Assembly: GCF_937949835.1 (NCBI RefSeq)
Contig: NZ_CALEDC010000302.1
Location: 1-17,155, forward strand
Reading direction: 5' to 3'
Source of the DNA: an uncultured Campylobacter sp.
GTDB taxonomy: Bacteria; Campylobacterota; Campylobacteria; Campylobacterales; Campylobacteraceae
Length of the DNA: 17,155 nt
The translations under genes and the position numbers were made by a program. The notes beneath the pieces were generated by a model, which saw nothing but the letters and a program-made list of their open reading frames with translations, was not told where the DNA came from and did no database searches. This document shows, piece after piece, positions 7,513-15,904 of this stretch (position 1 is its first letter; each line of letters starts with the position of its first letter).

Positions 7513-9106
7513 AATTTCATACCGTCTGCTGATCTTTTTGGCTGCGGTAATTTTTTCGGCGATTTTTGCCGCGCCTTCGATCTTTCAGACCGAAAAGGGA
7601 AGCAAGATAAACTTGGGTTTGGATCTGCAAGGCGGCCTGCATATGCTTTTGGAAGTTCAAAGCGACGAGGCGGTCGTTTCAAAGATCAAATCGATCGCCG
7701 CGAGCGTCAATTACGCCGCCAAGCGCGATGATCTGCTGATGGATGGGCTAAAATTGGAAGGCGATTCGTTTGAGTTTGAAATTTTAGACGCGGACGAGGC
7801 CTCTAAATTTGATGCGATTTTGCATAGTGCCGCAAGCGGATTAGACATTCAAAAATCTGGCGAAAAATACCGCGTCACACTAACGCCTGAGGAGGTCGAA
7901 GCGACTAAAAAATACGCGATCGAACAGGCCGTAGAAACTATCCGCAACCGTTTGGATCAATTCGGACTTGCGGAGCCTACAGTAGCAAAGCAGGGCGAGA
8001 GCTATATTTTGGTTGAGCTTCCTGGTGTCAAAAGTGCAGCGGATGAGCAGCGCGCCAAGGATCTGATCGCCAAAGCGGCTCACTTGCAGCTTATGGCGGT
8101 GGACGACGTGCGCCAAGACCGCGCGCAGACTATCAGCGCAGCGGATGCCAGAGCTTACGGCGACGTGATCTACCCGGACGTTAAAAATCCGAATTACAAG
8201 TATCTCATAAACGAAATTCCAGTGCTTGATGGCGCGATGCTGGTCGATGCGAAGGTTGCCTTCGATCAGCACACCAACCAGCCGATCATAAATTTTACGC
8301 TGAACTCTCAAGGCGCTCAAATTTTTGGCGATTTTACCGGCAAAAACGTCGGTAAGCGTCTAGCTATCGTGCTTGATGGCAAGGTTTACTCCGCGCCGCG
8401 CATTAACGAGCGTATCGGCGGCGGTAGCGGTCAGATCAGCGGCGGATTTAGCGTCGAGGAGGCGCACGACGTAGCGATTGCGCTTAGAAGCGGCGCGCTT
8501 TTGGCTCCTGTTAAAGTCTCAGAGACACGCAGCATCGGCCCTAGCCTAGGACAAGATAGCATCGATAAAAGTATGGCGGCGCTTAGTCTTGCAGCGGTTG
8601 CGATTTTGATCTTTATGATTTTATACTACGGCGTAGCGGGACTTTTTGCCGATATCGCGCTTACGGTCAATATCTTGTTTTTGATAGCTTGTATGGCGCT
8701 ATTCGGCGCTACTTTGACGCTTCCTGGAATGGCTGGAATCGTACTAACTATCGGAATGGCGGTAGATGCGAACGTCATCATTAACGAGCGCGTTAGAGAG
8801 GTGCTAAGGACGGGAGTTTCAATCCGCCAAAGTATAAATAAAGGCTATGAAAACGCGATGAGCGCGATCGTGGATTCAAATATCACTACGCTAATTACTT
8901 CTGCTGCGCTTTATGCTTACGGCACGGGTCCAGTGAAGGGCTTTGCCGTCACGATGAGTATCGGTATCGTAGCGTCGATGATAACGGCTATTTTAGGCAC
9001 TCACGGAATGTTTGAGCTAGTAATGGATAAGATGGAAAAGAGCAAAAATACCGCGCTTTGGCTCGGTTATAAAGTAAGAGGAGGCGCAAATGCAAGTGTT
9101 CGATAA
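7502..9106 (+). CDS. secD: Protein translocase subunit SecD
   Basis: A 534-residue RND-superfamily membrane protein that uses the proton gradient to pull exported proteins through SecYEG. It has a first membrane helix (about residues 8-26), then the SecD signature GLDLQGG (39-45), a large periplasmic P1 domain (about 50-340, ending ALLAPVKVSETRSIGPSLG at 332-350), and five C-terminal helices. The conserved GMAVDANVIINERVRE (418-433) carries Asp422 of the proton pathway. Length is close to C. jejuni SecD. The ATG at 7502 overlaps yajC by 11 bases and the end overlaps secF by 17 bases, so the three genes are coupled at translation. Confidence 0.97.
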   Translation: MSSKISYRLLIFLAAVIFSAIFAAPSIFQTEKGSKINLGLDLQGGLHMLLEVQSDEAVVSKIKSIAASVNYAAKRDDLLMDGLKLEGDSFEFEILDADEASKFDAILHSAASGLDIQKSGEKYRVTLTPEEVEATKKYAIEQAVETIRNRLDQFGLAEPTVAKQGESYILVELPGVKSAADEQRAKDLIAKAAHLQLMAVDDVRQDRAQTISAADARAYGDVIYPDVKNPNYKYLINEIPVLDGAMLVDAKVAFDQHTNQPIINFTLNSQGAQIFGDFTGKNVGKRLAIVLDGKVYSAPRINERIGGGSGQISGGFSVEEAHDVAIALRSGALLAPVKVSETRSIGPSLGQDSIDKSMAALSLAAVAILIFMILYYGVAGLFADIALTVNILFLIACMALFGATLTLPGMAGIVLTIGMAVDANVIINERVREVLRTGVSIRQSINKGYENAMSAIVDSNITTLITSAALYAYGTGPVKGFAVTMSIGIVASMITAILGTHGMFELVMDKMEKSKNTALWLGYKVRGGANASVR

Positions 9107-10058
9107 GGGCAAAATTTATGATTTTATGAAATTTAGATATTTTACCTTTGCGCTTTCTGCTGTTTTGATAATAGGCTCTATTGCGCTATTTTTCATTAAG
9201 GGCATTAATTACGGCATCGATTTTAGCGGCGGTACGCTCATTCAGGTTAAATACGACGCTAAAGCACCGCTTGATGAGATCAGAAAGCGCTTCGAAGCGG
9301 CAAATTTAGGCAATATCAACGTTACGGAATTCGGTAGCGATCAAGAGGTCACGATTAGATATTCAGGCGCTGCGAGTGAACTGGGCGATAATCCTGCTTT
9401 AGCGGCGCAAAAAATTTTGCAAGGCAGCGGAAACTTCGACATTCGCAAGGTCGATATCGTAGGTCCTAAAGTCGGCGAGGAGCTTCGCACAAACGGAATT
9501 TTAGCGGTATGCGTGTCGTTTGCGCTCATTTTGGTTTATATCACCCTGCGGTTTGAGTGGAGATTTGCGATTGCAGCCGTACTATCGGATCTGCACGACG
9601 TCGTAGTCGCCGTAGGCGCGATGATTTTAGCCGGCGTGGATTTCAACCTTGAAATTCTAGCCGCACTGCTAACTATAATGGGCTACTCGCTTAACGATAC
9701 CATCGTTGTTTTCGATAGAATTCGAGAAGGTGTAAAAGATAGTAAATCGATTAAGCTTGACGAGGTTATAAACGAATCAATCTCCCACACGCTATCGCGC
9801 ACGCTGCTTACTTCGCTTACGACTCTCATCGTCATCGTGATTTTATTCGTCTGGGGCGGCGAGATGATCCACGGCTTTAGCTTCGTGATGCTAATAGGCG
9901 TCATAGCAGGAACATTCAGCTCCGTATTTGTAGCTGCTCCGATGCTGATTTTGTTTAAATTTAATGTCGAGAAGTACCGCGCGTTTTTGGCTGAAAAACA
10001 GCGCCGTATCAAAGAGAAAGAAAAGAATCGCGCCATGTATGAAAAAGGCACGGTGTAA
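9090..10058 (+). CDS. secF: Protein translocase subunit SecF
   Basis: A 322-residue partner of SecD with six predicted membrane helices. SecF signatures are YGIDFSGGT (residues 41-49), VDIVGPKVGEELR (121-133) at the end of the periplasmic domain, and GYSLNDTIVVFDRIRE (198-213) in the membrane domain. The lysine/arginine-rich tail (about 299-318) is cytoplasmic. I chose ATG 9090 because AGAGGAG lies just upstream. A second Met at residue 13 is less likely. It overlaps secD by 17 bases and is followed nine bases later by a small membrane gene. Confidence 0.97.
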   Translation: MQVFDKGKIYDFMKFRYFTFALSAVLIIGSIALFFIKGINYGIDFSGGTLIQVKYDAKAPLDEIRKRFEAANLGNINVTEFGSDQEVTIRYSGAASELGDNPALAAQKILQGSGNFDIRKVDIVGPKVGEELRTNGILAVCVSFALILVYITLRFEWRFAIAAVLSDLHDVVVAVGAMILAGVDFNLEILAALLTIMGYSLNDTIVVFDRIREGVKDSKSIKLDEVINESISHTLSRTLLTSLTTLIVIVILFVWGGEMIHGFSFVMLIGVIAGTFSSVFVAAPMLILFKFNVEKYRAFLAEKQRRIKEKEKNRAMYEKGTV

Positions 10059-10067
10059 GGATAGAAG

Positions 10068-10409
10068 ATGAACTGGGGAAGGGTAATTTACATATTTTTT
10101 GCGCTGATGAGTATGACTACGATAGGCGGGTTTTTGTATGAGAAGAATGAAATTTTACTTTTCATAGCAACCAGCGTGAATGCAGTCTCGACGCTTTTGA
10201 AGGTAGGCGTGCGAAATATGCTAGCAGCTGAGCTTTTTGCAAGCTCGCTCGTAGCGGATCTGCATCTCATACCGGCGTTCGTTTTGATTGTAGTAGCGCC
10301 GGGAGATCTGTCGATCGTGACCTCGCTTGCGATCGGCGCGCTACTTGCAAACTTTTTCTCGCTAATTTTAATAGCGATTGAGTCGGCAAAAACTAAAGAC
10401 GAATTCTAG
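10068..10409 (+). CDS. Small four-helix membrane protein, possibly DUF6394 family
   Basis: A 113-residue protein of unknown function. Four hydrophobic segments are visible (about residues 5-23, 29-47, 61-78 and 81-107) with short polar loops and a charged C-terminus (ESAKTKDEF). There is no signal peptide cleavage site or known catalytic motif. The start ATG 10068 has AAGGAT upstream. It sits nine bases after secF and nine before leuS, and a small membrane protein occupies the same slot in H. pylori and Campylobacter as far as I recall (annotated there as DUF6394 or conserved integral membrane protein). The fixed position next to secDF suggests a role in membrane protein export or folding, but that is only inference from context. 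Confidence 0.8.
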   Translation: MNWGRVIYIFFALMSMTTIGGFLYEKNEILLFIATSVNAVSTLLKVGVRNMLAAELFASSLVADLHLIPAFVLIVVAPGDLSIVTSLAIGALLANFFSLILIAIESAKTKDEF

Positions 10410-10418
10410 GAGCGCAAA

Positions 10419-12866
10419 ATGCCTTACGATAGTAAAAGTATTGAGCTTAAATGGCAGAAAATTTGGGACGAAGAGGGAGTTTTCGAGCCTAAGGACGATT
10501 ATAGCCTGCCTAAAAAATATATCCTTTCGATGTTTCCTTACCCAAGCGGTCGCATCCATATGGGGCACGTGCGAAACTACAGCATCGGCGACGCTTTGAG
10601 CCGCTACTACAGGCTGCGCGGATACAACGTGCTTCAGCCGATCGGCTTTGATAGCTTCGGAATGCCTGCGGAAAACGCGGCGATCAAACACGGCACTCAT
10701 CCCAAAACTTGGACCTACGAAAATATCGATTATATGAAAAACGAGCTGCACCGCCTTGGCTTTAGCTTTTCGGCTCGTCGTATGCTTGCTACCTCCGATC
10801 CGCTTTATACGCGCTGGGAGCAGGAATTTTTCATCAAACTTTTTGAAAAAGGGCTTATCTATAGAAAAAGCGCCGTGGTCAATTGGTGCGAGCACGATCA
10901 GACGGTGCTTGCCAACGAGCAGGTCGAAGAGGGTAAATGCTGGCGCTGCGGCAACGAGGTCGTGCAAAAGCAGATGCCGGGATATTATCTAAAAATCACC
11001 GCTTACGCGCAGGAGCTTTTGGATTGCCTAAAACAGCTTGAGGGCAAGTGGCCCGCTCAGGTGCTTACGATGCAGGAAAACTGGATCGGGCGCAGCGAGG
11101 GTTTGGAATTTAGCTTTAAATTTGACGAGCAAAGCAGCGCCAAGCTTGGCGGCATCGAGGGCTTTAAGGTTTTTACGACGCGCCCCGATACGATTTACGG
11201 TATGAGCTACGCGGCGCTTGCGCCGGAGCACGAGGTCGTAAAGAGGCTTTTGGATAAAGGCTTACTTGACGCCCAGGCTGCGGCGAAGGTGAGAGAAATT
11301 TTAAATCAAAGCCCGCGCGAACGCCAAGCAAGCGATAAAGACGGTGTGAGCCTCGGAATCAGCGTGCTTCATCCGCTAAGCGGCAAAAAGATCCCTGTTT
11401 GGACCGCAAATTTCGTCCTAGCCGAATACGGCGGCGGCGCGGTTATGGCGGTGCCTGCGCACGATGAGAGAGACTTCGAGTTTGCGAAGAAATTTAACCT
11501 GCCGATCATTCAAAGTATCGCGCCTAAAAACGGCGATTACGACGCTAGCAAAGCTTACGTAGAGAGCGGAGTTTTGGTAAATTCCGCGGAATTTAGCGGC
11601 ATGGATAGCGAGAAAGCAAAAAGCGCCGTTATCTCAAAATTTGAGGAGTTAAAGCTCGGACGCCGCGTGGTAAATTTTAAACTGCGCGATTGGGGAGTGA
11701 GCCGCCAACGCTACTGGGGCGCGCCGATCCCGATGATCCACTGCCCAAAATGCGGGCTGGTAAGCGAGGAAATTTCAAATCTGCCCGTAGAGCTTCCGCA
11801 GGATATTAAGATCACCGGTAAGGGCAATCCGCTGGATACGCATCCTAGCTGGAAATTTTGTAAATGCCCTAAATGCGGTAGCGACGGGGTGCGCGAGACC
11901 GACACGCTCGATACATTTTTTGAAAGTTCGTGGTATTTCGCGCGCTACGCAAGCGATGAGCGGACGTGGCAGCAGCGGGCGTTTGACGAGCAAAGCGTGA
12001 ACTACTGGATGAACGTCGATCAGTATATCGGCGGCATCGAGCACGCGATCCTGCACCTTTTATACGCGAGATTTTTCCAAAAGGCTCTTCGCGACATAGG
12101 ATATCTGCGCGATAGCGAGCCGTTTGAGCGGCTGCTAACCCAGGGCATGGTGCTAAAAGACGGCGCGAAAATGAGTAAAAGCAAGGGCAACACCGTTGAT
12201 CCCGATGATATTATCGAGAGATACGGCGCCGATACGGCGAGACTTTTTATACTTTTTGCAGCACCTCCGCAAAAGGAGCTTGAGTGGAACGACAGCGCGG
12301 TAGAGGGCGCGTATAAATTTTTAAATCGCCTCTACGATCGCGCCGAAAACGCCTACGCTACGGATAAAATTCCGCAGATCGACCACGCCGTTTTGAATAA
12401 AGAGGAAAAATACGCCCGCCTCAAAGTTTACGAGGCGCTCAAGAAATCGCAGCAGGTTTATGAGAGCAGCTTTGCTTTTAATACCCTAATCGCTGCGTGT
12501 ATGGAGGCGCTAAACGCGCTAAACGCGCAGAGTAACAAAGATGTATTCACCGAGGGCTACTTCGTGATCTTGTGCCTGCTCGAACCTATCGTGCCGCACA
12601 TCTGTGCCGAGCTTAGCGAGAAGCTGTTTAAAAGACGAAATTTCGGTGAGCTGAGAGTTTGCGAAGAGGTATTCGAGAGCGATACGATCAAGCTTGCCGT
12701 CACGATTAACGGCAAAAAACGCGCCGAGTTTGAAGCGGATGCAGGCCTAAGCGAGGGCGAAATTTTAAGCCTTGCGAAGCAGAACTGTGCCAAATGGCTA
12801 GAGGGCAAGAGCGTCGTAAAAGAAATTTACGTCAAAAACAAGCTCGTAAATTTGGTGATAAAGTAG
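10419..12866 (+). CDS. leuS: Leucyl-tRNA synthetase
   Basis: An 815-residue class Ia synthetase that charges tRNA-Leu. The HIGH motif is HMGH (residues 47-50, after FPYPSGRI) and KMSKS is at 584-588 within [11 protein letters not shown]. The CP1 editing domain lies between, with TTRPDT near 252-258 and [15 protein letters not shown] near 338-352, which remove mischarged amino acids. Paired cysteine motifs (CEHDQ...CWRCG, and HCPKCG with CKCPKCG before [12 protein letters not shown]) suggest zinc-binding knuckles. The C-terminal anticodon-binding and tail domains are complete. Length matches Campylobacter LeuS. TAGGAG precedes the ATG and overlaps the stop of the upstream gene. The lptE gene begins six bases after its stop. 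Confidence 0.97.
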   Translation: MPYDSKSIELKWQKIWDEEGVFEPKDDYSLPKKYILSMFPYPSGRIHMGHVRNYSIGDALSRYYRLRGYNVLQPIGFDSFGMPAENAAIKHGTHPKTWTYENIDYMKNELHRLGFSFSARRMLATSDPLYTRWEQEFFIKLFEKGLIYRKSAVVNWCEHDQTVLANEQVEEGKCWRCGNEVVQKQMPGYYLKITAYAQELLDCLKQLEGKWPAQVLTMQENWIGRSEGLEFSFKFDEQSSAKLGGIEGFKVFTTRPDTIYGMSYAALAPEHEVVKRLLDKGLLDAQAAAKVREILNQSPRERQASDKDGVSLGISVLHPLSGKKIPVWTANFVLAEYGGGAVMAVPAHDERDFEFAKKFNLPIIQSIAPKNGDYDASKAYVESGVLVNSAEFSGMDSEKAKSAVISKFEELKLGRRVVNFKLRDWGVSRQRYWGAPIPMIHCPKCGLVSEEISNLPVELPQDIKITGKGNPLDTHPSWKFCKCPKCGSDGVRETDTLDTFFESSWYFARYASDERTWQQRAFDEQSVNYWMNVDQYIGGIEHAILHLLYARFFQKALRDIGYLRDSEPFERLLTQGMVLKDGAKMSKSKGNTVDPDDIIERYGADTARLFILFAAPPQKELEWNDSAVEGAYKFLNRLYDRAENAYATDKIPQIDHAVLNKEEKYARLKVYEALKKSQQVYESSFAFNTLIAACMEALNALNAQSNKDVFTEGYFVILCLLEPIVPHICAELSEKLFKRRNFGELRVCEEVFESDTIKLAVTINGKKRAEFEADAGLSEGEILSLAKQNCAKWLEGKSVVKEIYVKNKLVNLVIK

Positions 12867-12872
12867 GCGAAG

Positions 12873-13412
12873 ATGAGGAAAGTTTTAACCGTTTTTTGTT
12901 TGATTTTTTTGATCGGCTGCGGCTACAAGCCCGTTTCAAGGATTGCGAAAGAGACGATGAGTGGAAGCGTATTTGTGGATGTGATGATGAGCAAGACCGA
13001 TCCGCAAAACACCGTCGCGATCAAAGACGCGATCAGGCAGGGTATAGTCCAGCGCCTAGGGATGAGCCTTGCAGATAAAAACTCGGCGCAGACGATCGTA
13101 GTAGCGAGCATAAAAAGCCTAAGCTTTAGCGAGCTTTCATACGATCAGTTCGGCTATGTCACTAGCTACCGAGCAAATCTCATCGTAAATTTTAGCACCA
13201 AGCTTAAAAACGGCGAGATTTTCAGCAAGGATTGCGTGGGCGATTACGATTTTAAAGTTAGCCGCCTAGTCAAAAATAGCTACGATACGAGCTCGATCAT
13301 TAGCGATAAGGACCGCTACAAGGCGATCGAAAATGCCTCTGCGCAGGCGTTTGACGAGTTTATTTCGGCGCTTGCGATTAGGGGATTCAGACTTGAGCGG
13401 GCGCAGCATTAA
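12873..13412 (+). CDS. lptE: LPS-assembly lipoprotein LptE-like
   Basis: A 179-residue lipoprotein. A hydrophobic signal ends in the lipobox LIGC (residues 13-16), so Cys16 should be lipidated and the protein anchored in the outer membrane. The mature part begins GYKPVSRIAKE, with the G-Y-x-P start typical of LptE, where it plugs the LptD barrel that inserts LPS or lipooligosaccharide. Overall similarity to E. coli LptE is low, so the call rests on topology, length and conserved position between leuS and folC in the class. The start ATG 12873 lies six bases after leuS. The 3' end overlaps the likely TTG start of folC by 20 bases. Confidence 0.78.
   Translation: MRKVLTVFCLIFLIGCGYKPVSRIAKETMSGSVFVDVMMSKTDPQNTVAIKDAIRQGIVQRLGMSLADKNSAQTIVVASIKSLSFSELSYDQFGYVTSYRANLIVNFSTKLKNGEIFSKDCVGDYDFKVSRLVKNSYDTSSIISDKDRYKAIENASAQAFDEFISALAIRGFRLERAQH
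13380..13384 (+). promoter_or_regulatory. Ribosome binding site of folC (decides TTG start)
   Basis: AGGGG lies eight bases before TTG 13393, inside the end of lptE. No in-frame ATG occurs between here and the conserved GTNGKGST loop at an acceptable position, so this site picks TTG as the start. Confidence 0.6.
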
Positions 13413-15018
13413 AGAATTTTTGCAAAATCGCCCGATTTATTACAAAAAAATCGACTACGAGCGCTTCCCGCGGGCATATGCTGCCATTAAAGATAAAATT
13501 CCGCTCAAAAACGTCATTCAGATCATCGGCACCAACGGCAAGGGCAGCACCGGGCGGTTTTTGGCTAACGCGATCGCCGCAGCAGGCTTTAGCGTCGGGC
13601 ACTACACCAGCCCGCATGTTTTTAGGCTCAACGAGCGCATCTATCTAGGCGGACGCATCGCGCAAAGCCATGTTTTTGCGTTAAATTCAGGCGCTTCAAA
13701 TTTTAAAAACGAACAAAATTCCGTTTCGGCGTCAAATTTTACGGAAAGACAAAATTCCGAAAAAATGCAAAATTTTGCGAGCGGAGAAAATTCCGCCTCT
13801 CAAATTTCTATTTCTAATTTGCAAAATTCCACCACTCAGAATTCGCATGGTGAGCAGAATTCTGCCCTGCAAAACCCCGTTTATACCACGCAAAATTTTT
13901 ATAGCGAGCAGAATTTTATAGCGCGAAATTCGATCGATACGCAAAATTCTGCTTCTACACAAAATTTATGGAATTCTCAAGATCTCAAATCGCCGTCTGA
14001 GCAAAATTTAAAATTCTCACCGGAGCAAAATTTTAAATCTCAGCTAAGATCAAATTCCAAATCCGCTCAAAGCTCGCTTCCCATTTCGCTAGGGCGCGAT
14101 GCTACGGATGAGGAGCTTGATTTCGCGCATGAGTTTTTGCAAGAGAGCTTGCCCGCGGAGTTTAAAGATAGCCTCTCGTATTTCGAGTATCTCACGCTTG
14201 CGGCGGCAGTGCTTTTTAGGGATTGCGATTACTGTGTGATTGAGGCTGGGATGGGCGGCGAGTTTGATGCTACATCGAGCTTCGGGCGCACGCTGTCGCT
14301 TTTTACACCGATCGGCACCGATCATTTAGGCATGCTAGGACAAAATCTAGAGCAGATCGCCCGTACCAAGCTAATTACGATGGATAAAGAAGCGATTTTA
14401 AGCGATGAGATGAGCGAAGTTCCGCTTCGTATCGCGCAGCAGATTGCAGAGCAAAAAGGAACTCATTTGAGGTTTGCAGCAGAGCTTTTAAGCAAGAGCG
14501 AGCAAGCGCAGATTGCGGAGTTTTGCGCACGCAACAATCTGCCTAAATTTCAAATTTCAAATTTAGCTCTAGCGCTTGCCGCGATGAAATTTTTAAATTT
14601 GAAATTTGAAATTTCACAGCTGCCGCCTCTAAATTTACGCGGCAGGATGGAAGTTTTGGCGCCGAATTTGCGCGTGGATGTTGGACACAACGAGCTTGCG
14701 GCACAGCAAGTCGCCCGCGAAATTACCGAAATCTACGGGGGCAGAAAGATCGTGCTAATTTACAATGCTTTTGCCGATAAGGACGTAGCTGCGGTGCTGC
14801 GGACTTTAGCACCCGTGGTAGAGCGCGTGGAGATCTTTAACTACGAGGTTGCGGATCGCGAAATGGCGGCAGAGGCGATAACCCGTGCGCTTGACGCGCT
14901 TAAAATTCCGCATTCGCCGTTTCGCGGCGAGCTTAGAGCGGACGAGGAGTATTTGGTTTTCGGCTCGTTTCATTTGGTAGAAAATTTTATTTTATGGCTT
15001 GAGGCGCGCCGTGGCTAA
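13393..15018 (+). CDS. folC: Folylpolyglutamate synthase/dihydrofolate synthase with a large low-complexity insertion
   Basis: A Mur-ligase-family enzyme that adds glutamates to (dihydro)folate; 541 residues from the TTG start, against just under 400 in C. jejuni as I recall. Visible motifs are the P-loop GTNGKGST (46-53), YTSPHVFRLNERI (71-83), EAGMGGEFDATS (284-295), GTDHLGMLG (308-316), RGRMEV (416-421) and DVGHNELA (429-436, in place of DGAHNP). The excess length is one insertion at about residues 93-232, between GGRIAQ and DATDEELDFAHEF, in a loop before the SYFEY helix. It is rich in Gln, Asn and Ser and built on a hexapeptide repeat. All flanking motifs are intact, so the enzyme is probably active with the insert as a disordered loop. 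The TTG start has AGGGG at good spacing and overlaps lptE by 20 bases. The gene also holds a 21-base inverted repeat. Confidence 0.93.
   Translation: MSGRSIKEFLQNRPIYYKKIDYERFPRAYAAIKDKIPLKNVIQIIGTNGKGSTGRFLANAIAAAGFSVGHYTSPHVFRLNERIYLGGRIAQSHVFALNSGASNFKNEQNSVSASNFTERQNSEKMQNFASGENSASQISISNLQNSTTQNSHGEQNSALQNPVYTTQNFYSEQNFIARNSIDTQNSASTQNLWNSQDLKSPSEQNLKFSPEQNFKSQLRSNSKSAQSSLPISLGRDATDEELDFAHEFLQESLPAEFKDSLSYFEYLTLAAAVLFRDCDYCVIEAGMGGEFDATSSFGRTLSLFTPIGTDHLGMLGQNLEQIARTKLITMDKEAILSDEMSEVPLRIAQQIAEQKGTHLRFAAELLSKSEQAQIAEFCARNNLPKFQISNLALALAAMKFLNLKFEISQLPPLNLRGRMEVLAPNLRVDVGHNELAAQQVAREITEIYGGRKIVLIYNAFADKDVAAVLRTLAPVVERVEIFNYEVADREMAAEAITRALDALKIPHSPFRGELRADEEYLVFGSFHLVENFILWLEARRG
13683..14057 (+). 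repeat. Degenerate 18-base minisatellite with RAATTY cores inside folC
   Basis: I count 21 RAATTY hexamers here. Six successive ones start exactly 18 bases apart (13698, 13716, 13734, 13752, 13770, 13788) and many later intervals are 18 or 36. The unit reads nnn-CAA-AAT-TYn-nnn-nnn, giving x-Q-N-[SF]-x-x. Nineteen of the 21 sites share one codon register. The stretch is clearly more AT-rich than its flanks. Units are diverged, so the array is old or under relaxed selection. Confidence 0.85.
14545..14614 (+). repeat. Perfect 21-base inverted repeat in folC
   Basis: The left arm 14545-14565 and right arm 14594-14614 are exact reverse complements, separated by a 28-base loop. Each arm is three AAATTT words at 7-base spacing. 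The arms encode KFQISNL and (L)NLKFEI of FolC (around residues 385-407). Confidence 0.95.
15001..15004 (+). promoter_or_regulatory. Ribosome binding site of the M23 gene (decides GTG start)
   Basis: GAGG six bases before GTG 15011, within the last codons of folC. This favours GTG 15011 over the upstream in-frame TTG 14999, which has no such site. Confidence 0.55.
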
Positions 15019-15904
15019 AACTAAACTTACCCTAAGCGATCACTTTGGCACCAAGACGCTGTATTTTGGCGAAAATTTTAGATTTCAACTTAAAATTTTA
15101 TCCGCGTTTTTCGTAATTTTTCTGCTCGTTTTGTTTTTTGCGATATTTAAACTCGCTAGCGACCGCTCAAATTTAAAGGAGCTAAACAAAACCCTCTACG
15201 CCGAAAATCTCGCGCTTAAAGAGCAAAATATCGCGCTTGAGGGCAAAAATGAGGAGGTGCTTGCCAAGCTGGACGGACGCGAAGACGATGGAGGCGGGCT
15301 GGATAGTGATATCCAGGTAATGCTTGCGATGAATGAGATGAAAAAGGAGCGTAAAAAGGGCTCCGGCGCGCACATCGCAGCTAGCGAAAAAACGGCGAGC
15401 GCGATTCTTAGCGCTGTGCCTAACGGACTTCCGATGCAGTATCGCGGCGTTACTAGCCCTTTTGGGATGCGCACTCATCCAATCAGCGGCGTTATGAGGA
15501 TGCACCACGGCATCGACTTGCGAGCAAGCGAGGGCACTCCGGTGTTTGCGACGGCAGAGGGCTTCGTGCAGTTTGCAGGCGGCAGTGGCAGCGGATATGG
15601 AATTTTAGTGATTTTATCGCACAATTACGGCTTTGAGACCCGCTACGGCCACCTTAGCTCCGCGGTCGTAACGCCCGGTTCTTGGGTTAAAAAGGGCGAT
15701 CTTATCGGCTATAGCGGTAATACCGGCTACAGCACCGGTCCGCACTTGCATTATGAAGTTAGGTTTTTGGCTCAAAGTGTCGATCCTGCAAATTTTATGA
15801 GCTGGAACGCGCAAAATTTCAAAAATATCTCGACCTTAGAGCCTAACGTATCGTGGCAGGAGATCGCAAATGTCGTGCAGCACCAGATCGAAAGGTTTAA
15901 ATAA
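15011..15904 (+). CDS. M23-family peptidoglycan endopeptidase (Csd1/Csd2-like)
   Basis: A 297-residue membrane-anchored LytM-type zinc peptidase. A short cytoplasmic N-terminus is followed by a transmembrane helix (about 28-48), a coiled coil (about 51-88), a linker, and the M23 domain (about 145-262). The metal-site residues are all present: His165 and Asp169 in HHGIDL, His214 in RYGHLS, and His245/His247 in GPHLHYEV. It should therefore be an active D,D-endopeptidase in the periplasm. Between folC and mfd H. pylori carries csd2, csd1 and the bactofilin ccmA, which set helical shape, and C. jejuni has one M23 gene with a following bactofilin gene (from memory). Here there is one M23 gene and mfd follows at once. 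Start GTG 15011 overlaps folC by eight bases, and the stop shares a base with mfd. Confidence 0.88.
   Translation: MAKTKLTLSDHFGTKTLYFGENFRFQLKILSAFFVIFLLVLFFAIFKLASDRSNLKELNKTLYAENLALKEQNIALEGKNEEVLAKLDGREDDGGGLDSDIQVMLAMNEMKKERKKGSGAHIAASEKTASAILSAVPNGLPMQYRGVTSPFGMRTHPISGVMRMHHGIDLRASEGTPVFATAEGFVQFAGGSGSGYGILVILSHNYGFETRYGHLSSAVVTPGSWVKKGDLIGYSGNTGYSTGPHLHYEVRFLAQSVDPANFMSWNAQNFKNISTLEPNVSWQEIANVVQHQIERFK

Noticed and set aside
10368..10967. 199-codon minus-strand frame over the start of leuS
   Set aside because: It overlaps the HMGH region of leuS, a certain gene, and shows no recognisable domain.
12505..12530. Short tandem of GCGCTAAAC in leuS
   Set aside because: Two 9-base units encoding ALNALNA; two copies are expected by chance in a window this size.
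13333..13392. Longer folC start at 13333
   Set aside because: It would deepen the overlap with lptE to 80 bases and add an Arg/Leu-rich leader unlike FolC. TTG 13393 has a good AGGGG site.
13732..13962. Minus-strand open frame across the folC insert, rich in R-I-L words
   Set aside because: It is the mirror of the same repeat, with no start signal, and conserved FolC motifs flank the insert on the plus strand.
13683..14057. CRISPR-like regularly spaced repeats
   Set aside because: The repeat core is only about 8 bases, the period is 18, the whole stretch stays open in the folC frame, and the units are degenerate. It is a coding minisatellite.
14999..15010. TTG start for the M23 gene
   Set aside because: The GAGG site is correctly spaced for GTG 15011, and TTG 14999 lies before it.
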